NCBI GenBank assembly: GCA_036971615.1
Contig: JAYKKR010000001.1
Location: 3,038,001 to 3,102,000 of the forward strand
Length of the DNA: 64,000 bases
DNA from: Amyloporia xantha
Taxonomy: Eukaryota > Basidiomycota > Agaricomycetes > Polyporales > Adustoporiaceae
Direction of reading: 5' to 3'
This document shows, piece after piece, positions 36,114 through 48,082 of this stretch. The translations under genes and the position numbers were made by a program. Under the pieces are notes generated by a model that worked only from the letters and a program-made list of their open reading frames with translations, was not told the origin of the DNA and ran no database searches. How positions within the stretch are numbered: the stretch's first letter is position 1; each line of letters begins with the position of its first letter.

Positions 36114-39100
36114 ATGTCTGACAAGCCTCGTACCGCCGTTCCTTCCAACGTAATCACTGCTGCTCATGACGACTGGTCGTCTCAAAATGATTATCTTTCC
36201 CCCGGTGTGTCCCCCTCCAGTGCCTATATTGTCGAGTCGCCATCATCTGTATTACATTCGCCCACTCTCGCTCCCCCTAACGTGCAAAATTTCCTCCGCC
36301 GCTCGGTATCGGAGGAAGACTCCGCTTCGTCAGACTCGGGGAACTCACAATCGTATACACATTCGCCCTCTATACCAGCAGCACTCCCGGACCCTTCTCG
36401 GTTCCCGGATCCTTACCCATTTCGTCCACCACGTTGGCAGTATGGTTCAACCACACCTGCGCTCTCATCCGCAGACTCGTCTTCAGCATCGACACGATCT
36501 TCGGCATACACTAACTCTGCACGCTCTGGCGACTACGGGCACGTTCATGTGGTCTTGGGCGAGGGAGAATCGAAGGACAATACAGCCATCACTACTGATG
36601 ATGTAGTCCAGTTGTTGTCTCGCGACGCAGGCACATCTTCCATATCGCAAGGCAGAGCCCCGTACGATCAGAGCCGCTGGTCGGACCTCTATGCCAACAG
36701 CGTCAGATCTCGGTCGTCTTCCGTTGCGAATAGCAGGGGCGATTCCTTGACGGAAGCTGGATTCCGGACATTGCGTGCCACACCGAGTTTTGACATGGGC
36801 TGGCAGACTGTCGATGAGAGGGACGAAGTCGGACTACCGAGCGAGGACGAGATGACGGATGAGGACGCATGTCTGGACGAAGATGATCAAGCCGAAGATG
36901 AGGAGCTGCCTACCAGTGCTATGGTGATTGCTGAGGAGGGCCGTGGCATCATCATGCGAGGAGATGACGTGCCTATAGTCCGACTGCAAGTGAAGCCTGG
37001 TATGTGCTCAGTCCCGCATGGTAAGAAGGATGTCAAATAACATCCTGATTTTTGTGCATAGGTACAACGCATCTCCTGATTGGATCATCTAGCACCCCAA
37101 ACGCTGTGCCTTCGTTCCTCACCAGCACTCTCCCGCAGATAGCGGGCACTCTTCTTGCTCTTGATATATCCGCAAACTTCCTCCTCGCGCTCCCACCAGC
37201 TCTAGTAGCTTGTGACAACCTCGAGGAGCTCAATATCGCTTCGAACCCGTTACGCGCCTTGCCTGAGTTTCTTGCGCGGTTGACATCTTTACGTGTTCTC
37301 ATCGTCGATTCGACCGGAATCAGCACCCTCCCTGAATCACTAAGTTCTCTGGATAAGATGCACACACTCAGCCTGCGGCGAAACAAGCTCAACTCGCTTC
37401 CGAGCTGGCTTTGCTTGTTGCCATCTCTTGAAACCCTACTGGTCGACGGTAATCCGTTCCAAGGCCCGTGGAAAGCACTCATGGATCCGTTGCTGGCCAA
37501 AACACCGATGACACCCTTGTACCCACTGTCTACACCCATGTTCCCTCTACCATCCGCGAGTTTTACCAGTACCACTACTGAAACAGACGGCGAGGATCTA
37601 TCCGATCCCCAAGACCATGATGGTCAGCCAGAAGTCGCAGTCGAAGAGGAAGACACAATAACCCCTGCACGAGCTCCTAATTTAGCACGGTCAGTCACTG
37701 CGCCAATTCCTTTACCACCCCCAGAGGTTCCCTCCCCCAAACTTTCTCGAACGCGCACCACACCGAATCGCGCGCATTATGAGAAAAACAAGACGGCGAA
37801 TAGATCTGCAAATGGCGCCAATGGGGAATCTGGCTCGCGGCCGACCTCTTCCAAGGGCACGCAGAATCCAGACCCTAGGGAGGTGAGGAAGATGAAGAGT
37901 GCGGGTGAATTGCGGAGAAATCATCCAAATTTACCGCAACTCTCCTCAAAATCAGCAACTGCATCGCCGCAACGACCTGCCTTATCGGAGTATGTCACTT
38001 CCTCTTCGAGTTCAAATCTCTTGGATGCTGCGTCTTCGCGTGACAGCCAGGTGTTGCCGAAACGTTTTGCTAGCCTGGGCGTGGCCTCTGGCTCTTCGTC
38101 GCCAAACCCCGGTAGACCAAGGCTGGCGACGATGGAAAGTAGCTTTTGGGGCAGTACGCCGAGAGAGGAGGACGACGACGATGGAGAGGTCAGCAAGCCT
38201 GCACCAAGAAGGGCAACGCTGCCACGAGATCATCCTCAGGCTCCTCAAGCGACCGCAGGTGTTGACACCCTTGCCCAGCTACCTTCTCCGCCCAAGGAGG
38301 AGAAGAACCGTCGCTGGGGATTCCTCAAGAAAATGTCGATGGGCAAGATGAGATCCGATTCGTCGCCAAGGGCCTCTGTGGCTCACAATCGATCTCAAGC
38401 TCCGCCATACCCTAGGCAGCCTCTGTCCCGAGCCCCCTCTACAGCAGGTACAATTAGTATTCCTAAGATCGACGTCCGTATTTCTACTACCGGAGCGTTG
38501 CTCAACCAACCGAATCACCCACTTCCACCGCTACCAATGCCGCCTACGCCGGAGTCAGTTCCCTCAATCACAACCAGTCCATCCTTCACAGAATTGCCTT
38601 CGCCACCAAGACTCCCGACTAAGCCACCCATCGACGCGCTGAAGATACCAACTTCTGGATCGTACTCTAATTTACTAGCCCCTTCGCCCACTCCGCGAGC
38701 TACTAAACGCAGGAGCTTCTTACCCATTGACATGTCACCTATCCCAATACCTGCCGCCGCGAATTTTGTACCTGGCATCACCGCATCCAACAGTGTGGAC
38801 GATTTTGATCACTCAGACAGAGATGCTCCGAGTCCTGTGCCAAAGGACACCATGGAGGAGATCCAGCGACGCGAGGAGGAGAGAGCGCGAGAGGCGCGTA
38901 CTCGTGCTCTGCGTTCGGTCATGGCGTATCTGAGAGACATGCACGACCTGGGATTGTCTCAGAGTAGCATCCCGACTTCGGAATCGCCCAGTGGCCTTCG
39001 TTCCCGCAGACCCACTGTGGTAGAAAGTGGTCGACTTCCTTCTGAGAGTTCAATCAGCTCGCTCATCTCGGTTCCGTTGGTTCCTTCCCGACCTGAATCG

Positions 39101-40842
39101 TCAGCTCAGTTGCGGTCACCCGAGTCGCGAGTAGGGCTGCGGAGTGGCAGCGCTATACAGACCAGCAGCGTTGCTACCACAGATAGCGGTGGTTCTGGAA
39201 GCGGCGAAGAACGGAAATACAAGGACGACAGATCAAAGCGTTCCAGAATTATCCGCGAAATCGTAGAGTATGTAGTGCAGCGCGGTGCACGAAGTGGTTC
39301 GTCATTACTAATGTTGGTATTGCAGGACCGAGCGAACCTATGTCAAGGGGCTTCAGGAGCTGGTGGATATTTATATCACTCCTGCGGTGGCTCCCATCAA
39401 TGTCATTGGTGGTGTCGGTCAACGGCAGGAAACCGTTGTGCCTGCACCAGAGCGCAAGATTGTCTTCAGTGGCCTGGATGCGTTATTTGTTTTTCACAAG
39501 GATAGTTTCCTCCCAGCGTTAGAACGGGCTTCAGCTCCACTCCTGATACCATCAGAGGACCTCTTTCTGCAGGATGCTGATGGCTATCTGTCACTGGACG
39601 TTGCTATGAAAGTCGCTCAGACTTTCGTTTCGCATGCGGCGTTCATGAAAATGTACTCGACTTATATCAAGTAAGTGGCTTCGTCTGGGTTGCTGGTATC
39701 CGGCTGACATTTGTGGTGTAGTAATTTTGATAACTCAGTGGCGAGGATCAGGACCTGGACATCCGACCGACCGGGCACAACGGCAGGACAGACGTTGTCG
39801 CCTTCGTCCAGCAGTGCTCAGCTTGTGGGCCTCGGTATTTCGATGGCTGGCAGTTCCCCCGGTGCGATGGCAGATAGTGCTGCCATGGCGCCTAGTGCCT
39901 CGCTGTCATCCAGTCAGCGCAAAAGAATCAAAGCATACTTGAAAAGATGTCGTATGAACCCGAGACACTCGCAACTCAACCTAGAAGGGTATCTACTCCT
40001 CCCTGTTCAACGTATACCGCGGTATCGCATGCTGGTATGTATTTACATCCAAGACTTGATAGCAACGACTAGCTGACGTGAGACACAGCTGGAGGAGCTC
40101 GTCAGGTGCAGTCCCCCTATGTATGAATACATGGACGATCCCCTGGAGCGAGCCCTTTCGGAGATCTCATCTCTAGCAACGAACATGAACGAAGGCAAGC
40201 GCGAGTCGGAGTCTCGAAGAAAGTTGGTGCAGTGGCAAGCGCGGATACGAGGAAAGTTCCCCAGTCCCCTTGTGCAGCCTCACCGGTAAGTCATGCGACT
40301 TTCGTGGTCGCAGTGAACAGTTTTGACCCGTAGACGCAGGCGTCTCATTATGGATGGCCCATTGCACCTGACACGAGTTGTCCGCAAAGCTACCGTCTCC
40401 TTTGAAGTAATCGATTCCCACGGAGATGCCTCCGAAGTACAAGTGGAATGTTTGTCGCCGGAGTCAAATCCTCGTGCCTTGATTGGGATCCTATGTAACG
40501 ACCTATTGGTCTTGTGCCGGGACCCGTCCGAGGGAACAGACCCCAATTGCCAAGTTGATCTATGGGCCGTACTTCGAATGCAGACACTACCGCAACCAGC
40601 GAGCATCGTACATGGCAATGGTGTGATCGCCCTTTCTACGAGAAGCGAACCTTATCTGATCATTTCATATAGCTCTTCGTCTAGTGGACAACAAGGCGAT
40701 CTTATATTTCAACGTGCCGTCAACATCTGATGCTCTGACATGGTTTAGAGGTAATGCCATTGTGTTCATTGGACTGACGCAATGCTAACGATCTGACTGG
40801 CATTCAGCAATCAACCTGCACATACCAGCGTCGAAAGCTTAA
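36114..40842 (+). CDS. Leucine-rich repeat RhoGEF (DH-PH) protein
   Basis: A guanine-nucleotide exchange factor for Rho-type GTPases with an N-terminal LRR block. Eight exons (36114-36999, 37062-39267, 39326-39670, 39722-40034, 40089-40285, 40334-40620, 40673-40750, 40808-40842) give 1,448 residues with closed phases. About 290 Ser/Asp-rich residues come first, then five or so LRRs (IAGTLLALDISANFLLALP, NLEELNIASNPLRALPEFL, MHTLSLRRNKLNSLPSWL). A long disordered Pro/Ser region follows. The DH domain runs from ETERTYVKGLQELVDIYI to LLLPVQRIPRYRMLLEELV. The PH domain starts near RRLIMDGPLHL and ends with its C-terminal helix SDALTWFRAINLHI. That end is only in frame if 40621-40672 is spliced. 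It probably acts in polarity or septation; the GTPase is unknown. Confidence 0.93.
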
Positions 40843-41408
40843 CTGTCTTCTGTATTTCTGCCCTTATATACCTTGCTATTGTCGTTCGTTCCACTAACTT
40901 GCGCTACACTCACACTTTCGTTATTTGTTGTCACATATCGGTTATCGTGTTTCCTCGCTCGTTGCATCTACACTCCTTCATTGTATTCCAGACATCATGC
41001 CAACTCTTGTGTTTCGTACGTCCCATAGATATATTCACTACATAGCTGCATTGATCTCATGGCTCTCCTCGCATAATTACATATGTTAGACCTCGGGTGT
41101 ATGACGGGTTGGCTGTCTAATTGAATTTATATCTATCTTTGCATGTTTTGTAAATTTCAACATGTAACTAAATACTTGTCATAGAAAATAGCTCCTGATT
41201 GAGTTATCAGATAAGATTCATGCGATTTTGTATCAGATAAGCGGAGAAGGAACCAGTTGGTGACGCTGTCGGACCGGCACGACTTGCCACTTCGCTCCTG
41301 CGGCCGAGCCATAAAGTCGAGTCTTACTCGAACTCTCCATCCCCCTCCAGCCTGGTCTTTTCCTTCGACGGTCCACTCATATCCTAGCTGGTCTTTGTTT
41401 TTTGTGAG
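40843..41408. other. Intergenic region, RhoGEF / mitochondrial carrier
   Basis: A 566-bp, AT-rich region. CATAAAG near 41310 could be the TATA element of the carrier gene. No gene was recognised. Confidence 0.5.
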
Positions 41409-42527
41409 ATGAAGGAATTCAACGCCAAGCTGGTCGCAGCAGCGACCGGCTCTACGCTCACTGCTCTGACAAGTGAGTCTACCAACTGCTAAGCCTCAAA
41501 TTGTGTCTCAACGTCCGCACTTAGTGACCCCGTTCGACGTGGTGAAGACCAGGCTGCAGACTCAGCCTCCAGTGCGGCCGAAAGCCTTGTTCCCTACACC
41601 ACCGCCAAATACGTGCTGTCAGCCGTCAACGTCCATACCATGCGTCCGCCAAATGTCTTCGCTTGCACCGAGGTTGGAGGGCGAAATTGTTTGCATATGG
41701 GACCATGGTGTTATGCGAACAGAGAGGGTGAATGGCTTCTTCGATGCAATTCGGCATGTCGTACGGGCAGAGGGCGTCCCAGGTCTGTGGAAGGGTGCAG
41801 GAACAACATTGTAAGCACGTTGTCGAGTCCAGGTACACTCGCCCGTTCTAAAATCGCTTTCTACAGGCTGATAGGTGTCCCGTCGGCGACAAGTTACATG
41901 CTGACATATGACCACCTGCTCAATGTAGCTCTTCCGCCTCTGCTACCCTCAGCAATAGTCCCCCTCTGCTCTGGTATGCTCGCCCGCACGGCAGTGTCCT
42001 CTGTCATGTCACCACTCGAACTCGTCCGTACAAACCTGCAGTCAACGCCTCTCTCGCCGGATAATCCACATACTCTTCGCTCCGTTCTTACGTCAGTGCG
42101 CAGGCTCACAAACGCACATGGCTTGCCGTATCTCTGGAGAGGCCTGGGGCCTACGCTCATGCGCGATGTGCCATTCAGTGGGCTGTACTGGGCAGGGTAC
42201 GAGACGAGCAAGAAGGCATTTGCACGGGAGGGATTTAGCGGACCACAGGTGGCGTTTGCTAGTGGGGCAATAAGCGGGACGGCGGCAGCGCTTCTGACAT
42301 CACCCTTCGATGTCATGAAGACGCGGCGGCAGGCTGTCTCAATGCAGGGTGCCTCTACGACGAATGCGACGTTCCCGCTTATGATGCATATTATTCGGAC
42401 AGAGGGTCTATCAGCATTGTATGCAGGTATTCTCCCTCGGATTGTGAAAATTGCTCCCGCCTGTGGGATCATGATTGCCTGCTTCGAGGTGGGTTGCTCT
42501 GTCGCCGATAGGAAAAACCGTCGTTAA
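41409..42527 (+). CDS. MTM1: Mitochondrial carrier, MTM1/SLC25A39-like
   Basis: An inner-membrane solute carrier. Mammalian SLC25A39/40 import glutathione into mitochondria, and yeast Mtm1 supports manganese and iron handling. Three exons (41409-41472, 41525-41810, 41867-42527) give 336 residues. All three carrier repeats show the PX(D/E)XX(K/R) motif: TPFDVVKTRLQTQ (completed across intron 1), SPLELVRTNLQS and SPFDVMKTRRQAVS. A longer matrix loop after the first repeat holds several Cys (NTCCQPSTSIPCVRQ and IVCIWD), a hallmark of the Mtm1/SLC25A39 branch. GLWKGAGTTLLIGVPSAT and YLWRGLGPTLMRDVPFSGLY fit as well. The carrier family is certain; the subfamily is likely. Confidence 0.88.
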
Positions 42528-42725
42528 CAAGTATACCCAGGGTGTTGGCAAGGCCCTGACTACGGAAGAGTCATGATAGCTGTGACAGCCTAGTAGATAC
42601 ATCACCTTATACACCATTAGTTTGACGCATTAAACCTAGAACCCATCCCTGCACCCATAAGATATGCAACAAATATAACAAACAACACACAGAGCTGGAT
42701 ATATGCCGCATTGTCCGAGTTGATA

Positions 42726-43802
42726 TTATCCTAGCCTGTTCATCTGCTTCTTGGCAGAAGTGAGCTTTCCCCCAACTCGGTCAACATTAGTCGTGAGATC
42801 ATCCAGCAACTCATTCTGCTCCGCAATTTCACTCCCTATCGCTAGGCCCAAGTGTTTCTGCCGCTGCAAAATTGTCGATAGCTGCGCGAGTTGCTGATCC
42901 TGCTGTGTCATCTGTGTTTCCTGCAACTGGAACAGGCCATGATTGTCTAAGGGACGTGTTTGCTCTGTCTCCTGCGGTCGTGCAGCCGCTCCGAAAACTC
43001 GGGTAGGTCTGCTGAAGCCTGACGATGAAGGCGTGTCCAATAATGCTGCCCGATCCGACGGTGCTGCAGGATTTCGTTCCGCAGACGAGCCCAGACCTCG
43101 AGAGGTCATTCGCGCAACAGTCACCATCTTCGCGAGCTTCTCGCAGTCGTCCCGCAGCCGCGCAACCATGTCCGTCCGCCGCTGGAGCTCGCCCTCGCTC
43201 ATCCCGCTCAGACCCAGCGTCCGTAGCCCGTCCTCCAGCACACCGACCCTTGTCAATATCCCTGCCAGCTTTTTCTTCGCCTGGACATTCGATTGATGCG
43301 AAGCGGAGATATCACCGCGGTCTGAGAGGGCGTCGCGCTTGTTGATGTCTGCGCGGACATCGCGTACCCGCGCGAGCAAGTCCTGATGCTCATCCAGCCA
43401 TGAGGACGAGGTGAGCTGGGACGGCGCACCGCCATCCATGCCATTCTGCTTGCCCACAGGCACCCCGAGGAAGTCGCGAAAGGCGAAACTCTCCCGCCAC
43501 CGGTCGTCCCTCGCGCTGAGGATGGCACGCAGGTAGACCTCGAGCCCTGCGCGTCGCTCCTCGAGCTGGGCAGGATTACGCGCTTTCCAGAGAGATAGGG
43601 TATGTTTCGGCGGAAGCTCCGCAGGCGGAGGCGCGCCCGTGGACTTGGTCAGCTCTATGTGGAGGTCGACGAACTCGGAGTAACGCCGCCACATCTGCCA
43701 CGAGCGGACGGAGGCCTGTATCTCAATGCGGTAGACCACATGGGATTTGGGTTCTGTGCGTTCCTCGTAGCCTCGTACGTGAATTGCTTGTATGGCGGAC
43801 AT
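42726..43802 (-). CDS. VAM7: Vacuolar SNARE VAM7 (PX + SNARE)
   Basis: A soluble Qc-SNARE for vacuole fusion, recruited to membranes by PI3P. One exon of 358 residues is called from the ATG at 43802 (MSAIQAIHVRGYEERTEPKS). The PX domain covers roughly residues 1-120, with MWRRYSEFVDLHIELTK and LEVYLRAILSARDDRWR; the RRYSEF Arg is the PI3P contact. The middle is helical and charged. The C-terminal SNARE motif spans about the last 65 residues (MTQQDQQLAQLSTILQRQ, EIAEQNELLDDLTTNVDRVG). There is no transmembrane anchor, as expected for Vam7. The frame stays open about 60 codons further upstream with a Cys-rich segment, but the PX start favours 43802. Confidence 0.92.
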   Translation of the reverse strand: MSAIQAIHVRGYEERTEPKSHVVYRIEIQASVRSWQMWRRYSEFVDLHIELTKSTGAPPPAELPPKHTLSLWKARNPAQLEERRAGLEVYLRAILSARDDRWRESFAFRDFLGVPVGKQNGMDGGAPSQLTSSSWLDEHQDLLARVRDVRADINKRDALSDRGDISASHQSNVQAKKKLAGILTRVGVLEDGLRTLGLSGMSEGELQRRTDMVARLRDDCEKLAKMVTVARMTSRGLGSSAERNPAAPSDRAALLDTPSSSGFSRPTRVFGAAARPQETEQTRPLDNHGLFQLQETQMTQQDQQLAQLSTILQRQKHLGLAIGSEIAEQNELLDDLTTNVDRVGGKLTSAKKQMNRLG

Positions 43803-44100
43803 GGGGATGGACGAGCGTGGTGTGCGGATGAAGGCGCTGTGCTCGGTCCGCTCTGCTGCCACCGCGGACAAACAATCGTCCACGAGTCGATCGAGATCAG
43901 ATTTATAGCAACGATGTCTGTTGCAAGCGGTGCAGCAGCATAACCAACCGACAGGACACTCTTCATCACCATATACTCCAAACATGTAGAAATCATTCTG
44001 AAACCATGCTGCTAATGTACAAGAACGTGTCCCAGAACTCCAAACAAATGCGACAATTACTCAGATAAGGCTACATCTTGCACATTACGACCCTGCGACA

Positions 44101-45741
44101 CTAACTCTCATTCGTTGCATCACATGTTGGTTGCTCGTAAACAGACTCTAGTTTATGCCCTTGTGAAGATGCATTCTGTTCCTCAGCCCCTTCCTCGTGA
44201 TCTGCTCGGGTGGATTGCTCGACCGGGGGTGCTGGCTTCTCGCCGTCTGACGATGCTGGTCGTTCTATGTCCACCGACGGCCGTTTCTCCTCGCTCATAG
44301 ATATTTGGCTGAAATCTATGGTATCGGCGACGGCAGTCTCCCCGATAATGTAGCGGAGGACATCGCTCAGCGTAATGATGCCGAGTAGTCTGCCCTTCTT
44401 CCCTCCTTTGCGTTCTTCCTCCTACAACGGGATGAGTCATTATCGTTCAAGATGTCCGAAGCAACCGACTTACATCGCCTTCTACAACAACCAGCCTATG
44501 CACACGTCGCTTCTTGATGAGTTGCATCAGCGTTCCGAGCGAGTCCGATGCAGTGCAGATTACGACTCCTGGAAAGTCAGGGGACCGTTGGTTCAAGGCT
44601 TCTCCAACTGTTAGGTCGAGTGACTGATAAGCGCCAAGTCGCACGAGTGTCTAGGCGAACGTCAGACGACCCAATAGCGGATCAGTTTGGAGGACGTACG
44701 ATGACATCTACGGTCTCATACAGGTTGACTACAATGCCCTCTTCATCGAGAATCGGCACTGCTGAGATCCCTTGTTCTGAGAACATGTGTACGACATCGA
44801 ACACGGGTGTCGACATTGTCGCTGTAGCAATCGGATAGAACCGTCGACTACCCTCCGGTACGTCCTCGCCTTGAGGTGGATCCTGGACGTATGTACCAAT
44901 ATTCAACTTGCGGAGAGTTAGGTGCAATTGCTGGATGTCTTTCGGACACTAGGTAATTTGTGAACAATCAGTATGCTTTGGGGCCATAAATAAACTACCA
45001 ATGAGACTGACATTGATGGATATAAACTTGAGCAAGCGGTATTGTGTAAGAATGGACACGATAACTTCATCTCCTGTCTCTGTATCGTTGTCGAGTAACG
45101 GTACGCGGCGAGCATGTGTTTGGATCAGCAACTTCGCTGCATCATACAGAGAAGACGATGGGTGCTCCCGTAGCATGGGCGGGGTGGCTACTCCAAGACT
45201 CTTCTCAATGTCTAGGCATGCTCACGCGTAAGGTTCCACAAAAGGAAGAAGACGTAAAAGAAGCCTCACCTCGCAGTGACTCCAGCCGGAAGGTTTCTAC
45301 GTCCTGCGTAGCGCTGTCGTAGGAGGAGTCCCGCCAATAGTACTGTATGAGGTGAATGATGTCTGAGACAGTGAACATTCCGGCGAAACAGGATTGTTCG
45401 CTATTCCATAGTGGGGCAGAAACGACGCCTAAAAGGTTAAGTGACAAGTGAAGGGACCCTCAGGAATACATCCCTGGCCATCGATATGAACACCCACCAT
45501 TGGATAAAAGACATTGCAAGGCTTTCCTCACCTCCAACTTCGAATCCAAGACAATCAGCCTGAAACTGACCGGAAACGAGTCGTAGCAAACGCGACCTTT
45601 GAGGTACGTTCGAATGGTGTAGAGAGCTGCATCGTGGGCCTCTTGGGTGAAAGGGGGAAGATACGAGATAGCGCGAGGCCGTCTGGTGGAGCCTTTGCGC
45701 TTGACTTTGGGGGAGGTGTTGGGCGAGAGCGACGAGTTCAT
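44101..45741 (-). CDS. SNF4: AMPK/SNF1 gamma subunit (four CBS domains)
   Basis: The regulatory gamma subunit of the SNF1/AMPK kinase, which senses AMP/ADP and switches on low-glucose metabolism. The protein starts MNSSLSPNTSPKVKRKGST and has several short introns. Typical motifs appear in order: TYLKGRVCYDSFPVSFRLI, FAGMFTVSDIIHLIQYYW, IQTHARRVPLLDND, ILTQYRLLKFISIN, VHMFSEQGISAVPILDEEG, LIKKRRVHRLVVVEGD and RLLGIITLSDVLRYIIGE. Together these form two CBS pairs. The His-Arg contacts in RRVPL and RVHRL fit nucleotide binding. The C-terminal tail of about 70 residues is acidic and probably disordered. It is divergent from SSH4, with 306 bp between the starts. Confidence 0.95.
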
Positions 45742-46047
45742 GATGAAAGCGCAGCCATACAGAGAGCGCTATGTAGCAGCGAGTTAGCAACTTGCCGGCC
45801 TCGTTGCGGGGCAAAGCAGCTGCCCCGCGCTGACTAAGCAGTCCGGCGCCTTCCGGGGACCCGCGCACCATGCTGCATACCCGGCAGCCAGGCCGGCCAG
45901 CCGCCGGACACCTCCCCCGGGCGTCTGACACTGCCCATGGGCGCATATCGGTTCAGACCGTTGCCGCTTCCCACCACAACCTCTCTCTTGCTCTTGCCTC
46001 CGTTTCGCTTACTGACGATCCATCTTTTCTCTTCTCTCCAGCAGACC

Positions 46048-48082
46048 ATGGGCAAGAAAGGCCGCTATGCGGTGCCGCCCTTCGACCATGCACGTACGGC
46101 CGATGGCGCAGACGCCCTCCCGCTTGGCGCGGATTACCTACGTGATGCGCCAAGCGGCCCTGCATCCTCGTATGAGCAGCCCGACGTCCGCCTCCCGCCC
46201 AACGATGGCCCACGCGATGCGTTTTATATCCTCCTACCGCTGCTCATCGTGCTTTCCACGTTCCTCTTCCTCCTGCTCATATTCCTAGTATGCGTCATTC
46301 TTCTCCGGAGGCGACGCGGCATCATGCTGCGAGACAACTATGGCCCGATTGATATGAGTCGCGAGGACCTGGTAGAGGGGGAAGGAGGGTTCGAGGGCGT
46401 CGAGTCTCGCTGGCTTGAGACTGTGTCAGAGATAGAGCGCCGGTCGTATTTGCGTGCGAAGGGTAGGTTGATCGTTTGACTCGGCTATGGATCATCTCAC
46501 TTCATGTTTGTCCTTCCAACAGAGTATCAGTTGCAGTATCCGCCCAACTCCCTACCCACTGACATTACCCTGTCTCAGTTCCTGTCCATTCAAGAGAAGG
46601 GAGTGTCTGCATGGTCCTTTGACCCGGACTTTGAGGCGATGAACTCCATGTTGGTTCACGCTCGCACAGAGGTCACGTTTCTCCCCGATCCGTCCTCTGC
46701 AACTTCCGGTCCAGTCCAACCTCCCCTTACCCAAACTCAACGAGGTCTATTATTGGGAGGTGAAGATGTTCGACTTGCCCGAGACCACCGACGTTGCAGT
46801 GGGTCTTGCAACAAAGCCATATCCTTCATTCCGGCTCCCGGGCTTGTGCCGATATTCCGTAGCATACCACTCAAACGGCGACAAGTCGCATAATTTCCCA
46901 TTCACCGCTACCCCATGCGGGACGCCGCTCAAGGAAGGAGATGTTCTCGGCGTCGGTTACCGTCCTCGTACGGGCACTGTGTTCTTTACGAAGAATGGCC
47001 GTAAGATGGAAGATGCATTTATCGGGCTCACCAGTTGGAATCTTTTCCCCACTGTGGGTGCCGACGGACCTTGCAGTGTTCATGTTAATTTGGGTCAGTC
47101 TGGCTTTGTCTTCATCGAGGCAAATGTGAAGAAGTGGGGTCTTGCGCCGAGCGTGGGCACCCTCGCGCCGCCTCCTCCGTATGGAAGCGAACGGGGCAGC
47201 CTACTCCTTGCCGCTGGCGGAGATATTGTGTTCAACCAGAGCGGTATCGCGTCAGCTCAAAGCCCTCCACCTAGCTCCTCTCGATCAAGACGCTCGCATC
47301 GCTCGCGCAGGCCCAGGAGCATACTGTCGACAACTTCACCCATGCAAGGCAGTCCAATCGTGTCTCCGTCGCCTCCCGAAACACCGCCACCGCCAATCAC
47401 CCCCATTGAGGAAGAATCCGACACCGGTGCAGATAGAGCGCCATCAACATCCCCGAGGTACATATCACCCACTGATATGCCCTTCCACACACCTCCTAAT
47501 GCTAACATACCTTCCTCGCCACCCCTAAGAGCCAATGTCCGCGACTCCGCCGTAGTTGAGGGTGAAGGCGAGTGGTCGACGGAATCTGGCTCCTCGCAGA
47601 CCTCGCGGTCGCCCTCTCGCGACGCTAGACGCGCAGGTGCGAACCAATTCAACCTCCCTCGCCCTCAAGCATACACCACCACTCACGCACGAACGGGCTC
47701 ACGCTCGTCGTATGCAGGTTCAGAGCTTGCGATCCACGTCCATCCGCCACCAGATTCCCCGATGAGTCCCGAGCCGCCTACGCCTGATTTGCGTGACATT
47801 CGGTTGCACTCGTTAGCTCCTTCAAGCTCTGCTGCGATTGCGTCTGGTTCTCACACTGCCAACAGTGCCCAGGTAGCGGCAGGCAGCCTGGCAGTTTCGA
47901 ACCATGATCCACCAGCATATTCTCCTCTTGACGCGTACGCGTATTCGGAGGGGGTACACATTGACTTGCCTGCCGAGGTTATTGCGGCAGCATTAGAGAG
48001 AGGGACAATTCCGTCAAATATGATTGGCTCTCCAAGCTCGTCACGCTCCGATCGACAACGCAGCCGGAGAGAGAGGCGATGA
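46048..48082 (+). CDS. SSH4: SSH4/EAR1-like endosomal SPRY adaptor, with apparent frameshift
   Basis: In yeast, Ssh4 and Ear1 are single-pass endosomal proteins that bring the Rsp5 ubiquitin ligase to permeases. Here a luminal N-terminus (MGKKGRYAVPPFDHARTADG) precedes one membrane helix (FYILLPLLIVLSTFLFLLLI) and RRRRG. A SPRY/B30.2 domain follows: VSAWSFDPDFEAMNSML, KLNEVYYWEVKMFDLPETT, VAVGLATKPYPSFRLPG and GYRPRTGTVFFTKNGRKMED. The tail is Ser/Pro-rich, with PPAYSPL as a likely PPxY-type Rsp5 site. Exon 1 is 46048-46462; exon 2 starts at 46523. The frame shifts by one base at about 46701-46708, inside SPRY, with no usable intron. Allowing for one extra base, the product is about 657 residues. 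Confidence 0.85.

Noticed and set aside
40621..40730. Possible frameshift truncating the PH domain of the RhoGEF
   Set aside because: The open frame ends at 40730, but splicing 40621-40672 (GTGTGA...TATAG) gives NALRLVDNKAILYFNVP and the proper PH helix with all phases closing. It is an intron, not a mutation.
43803..43985. Cys-rich N-terminal extension of VAM7
   Set aside because: The PX domain begins directly at the ATG at 43802 and soluble VAM7 proteins have no such extension; the open frame is probably chance.
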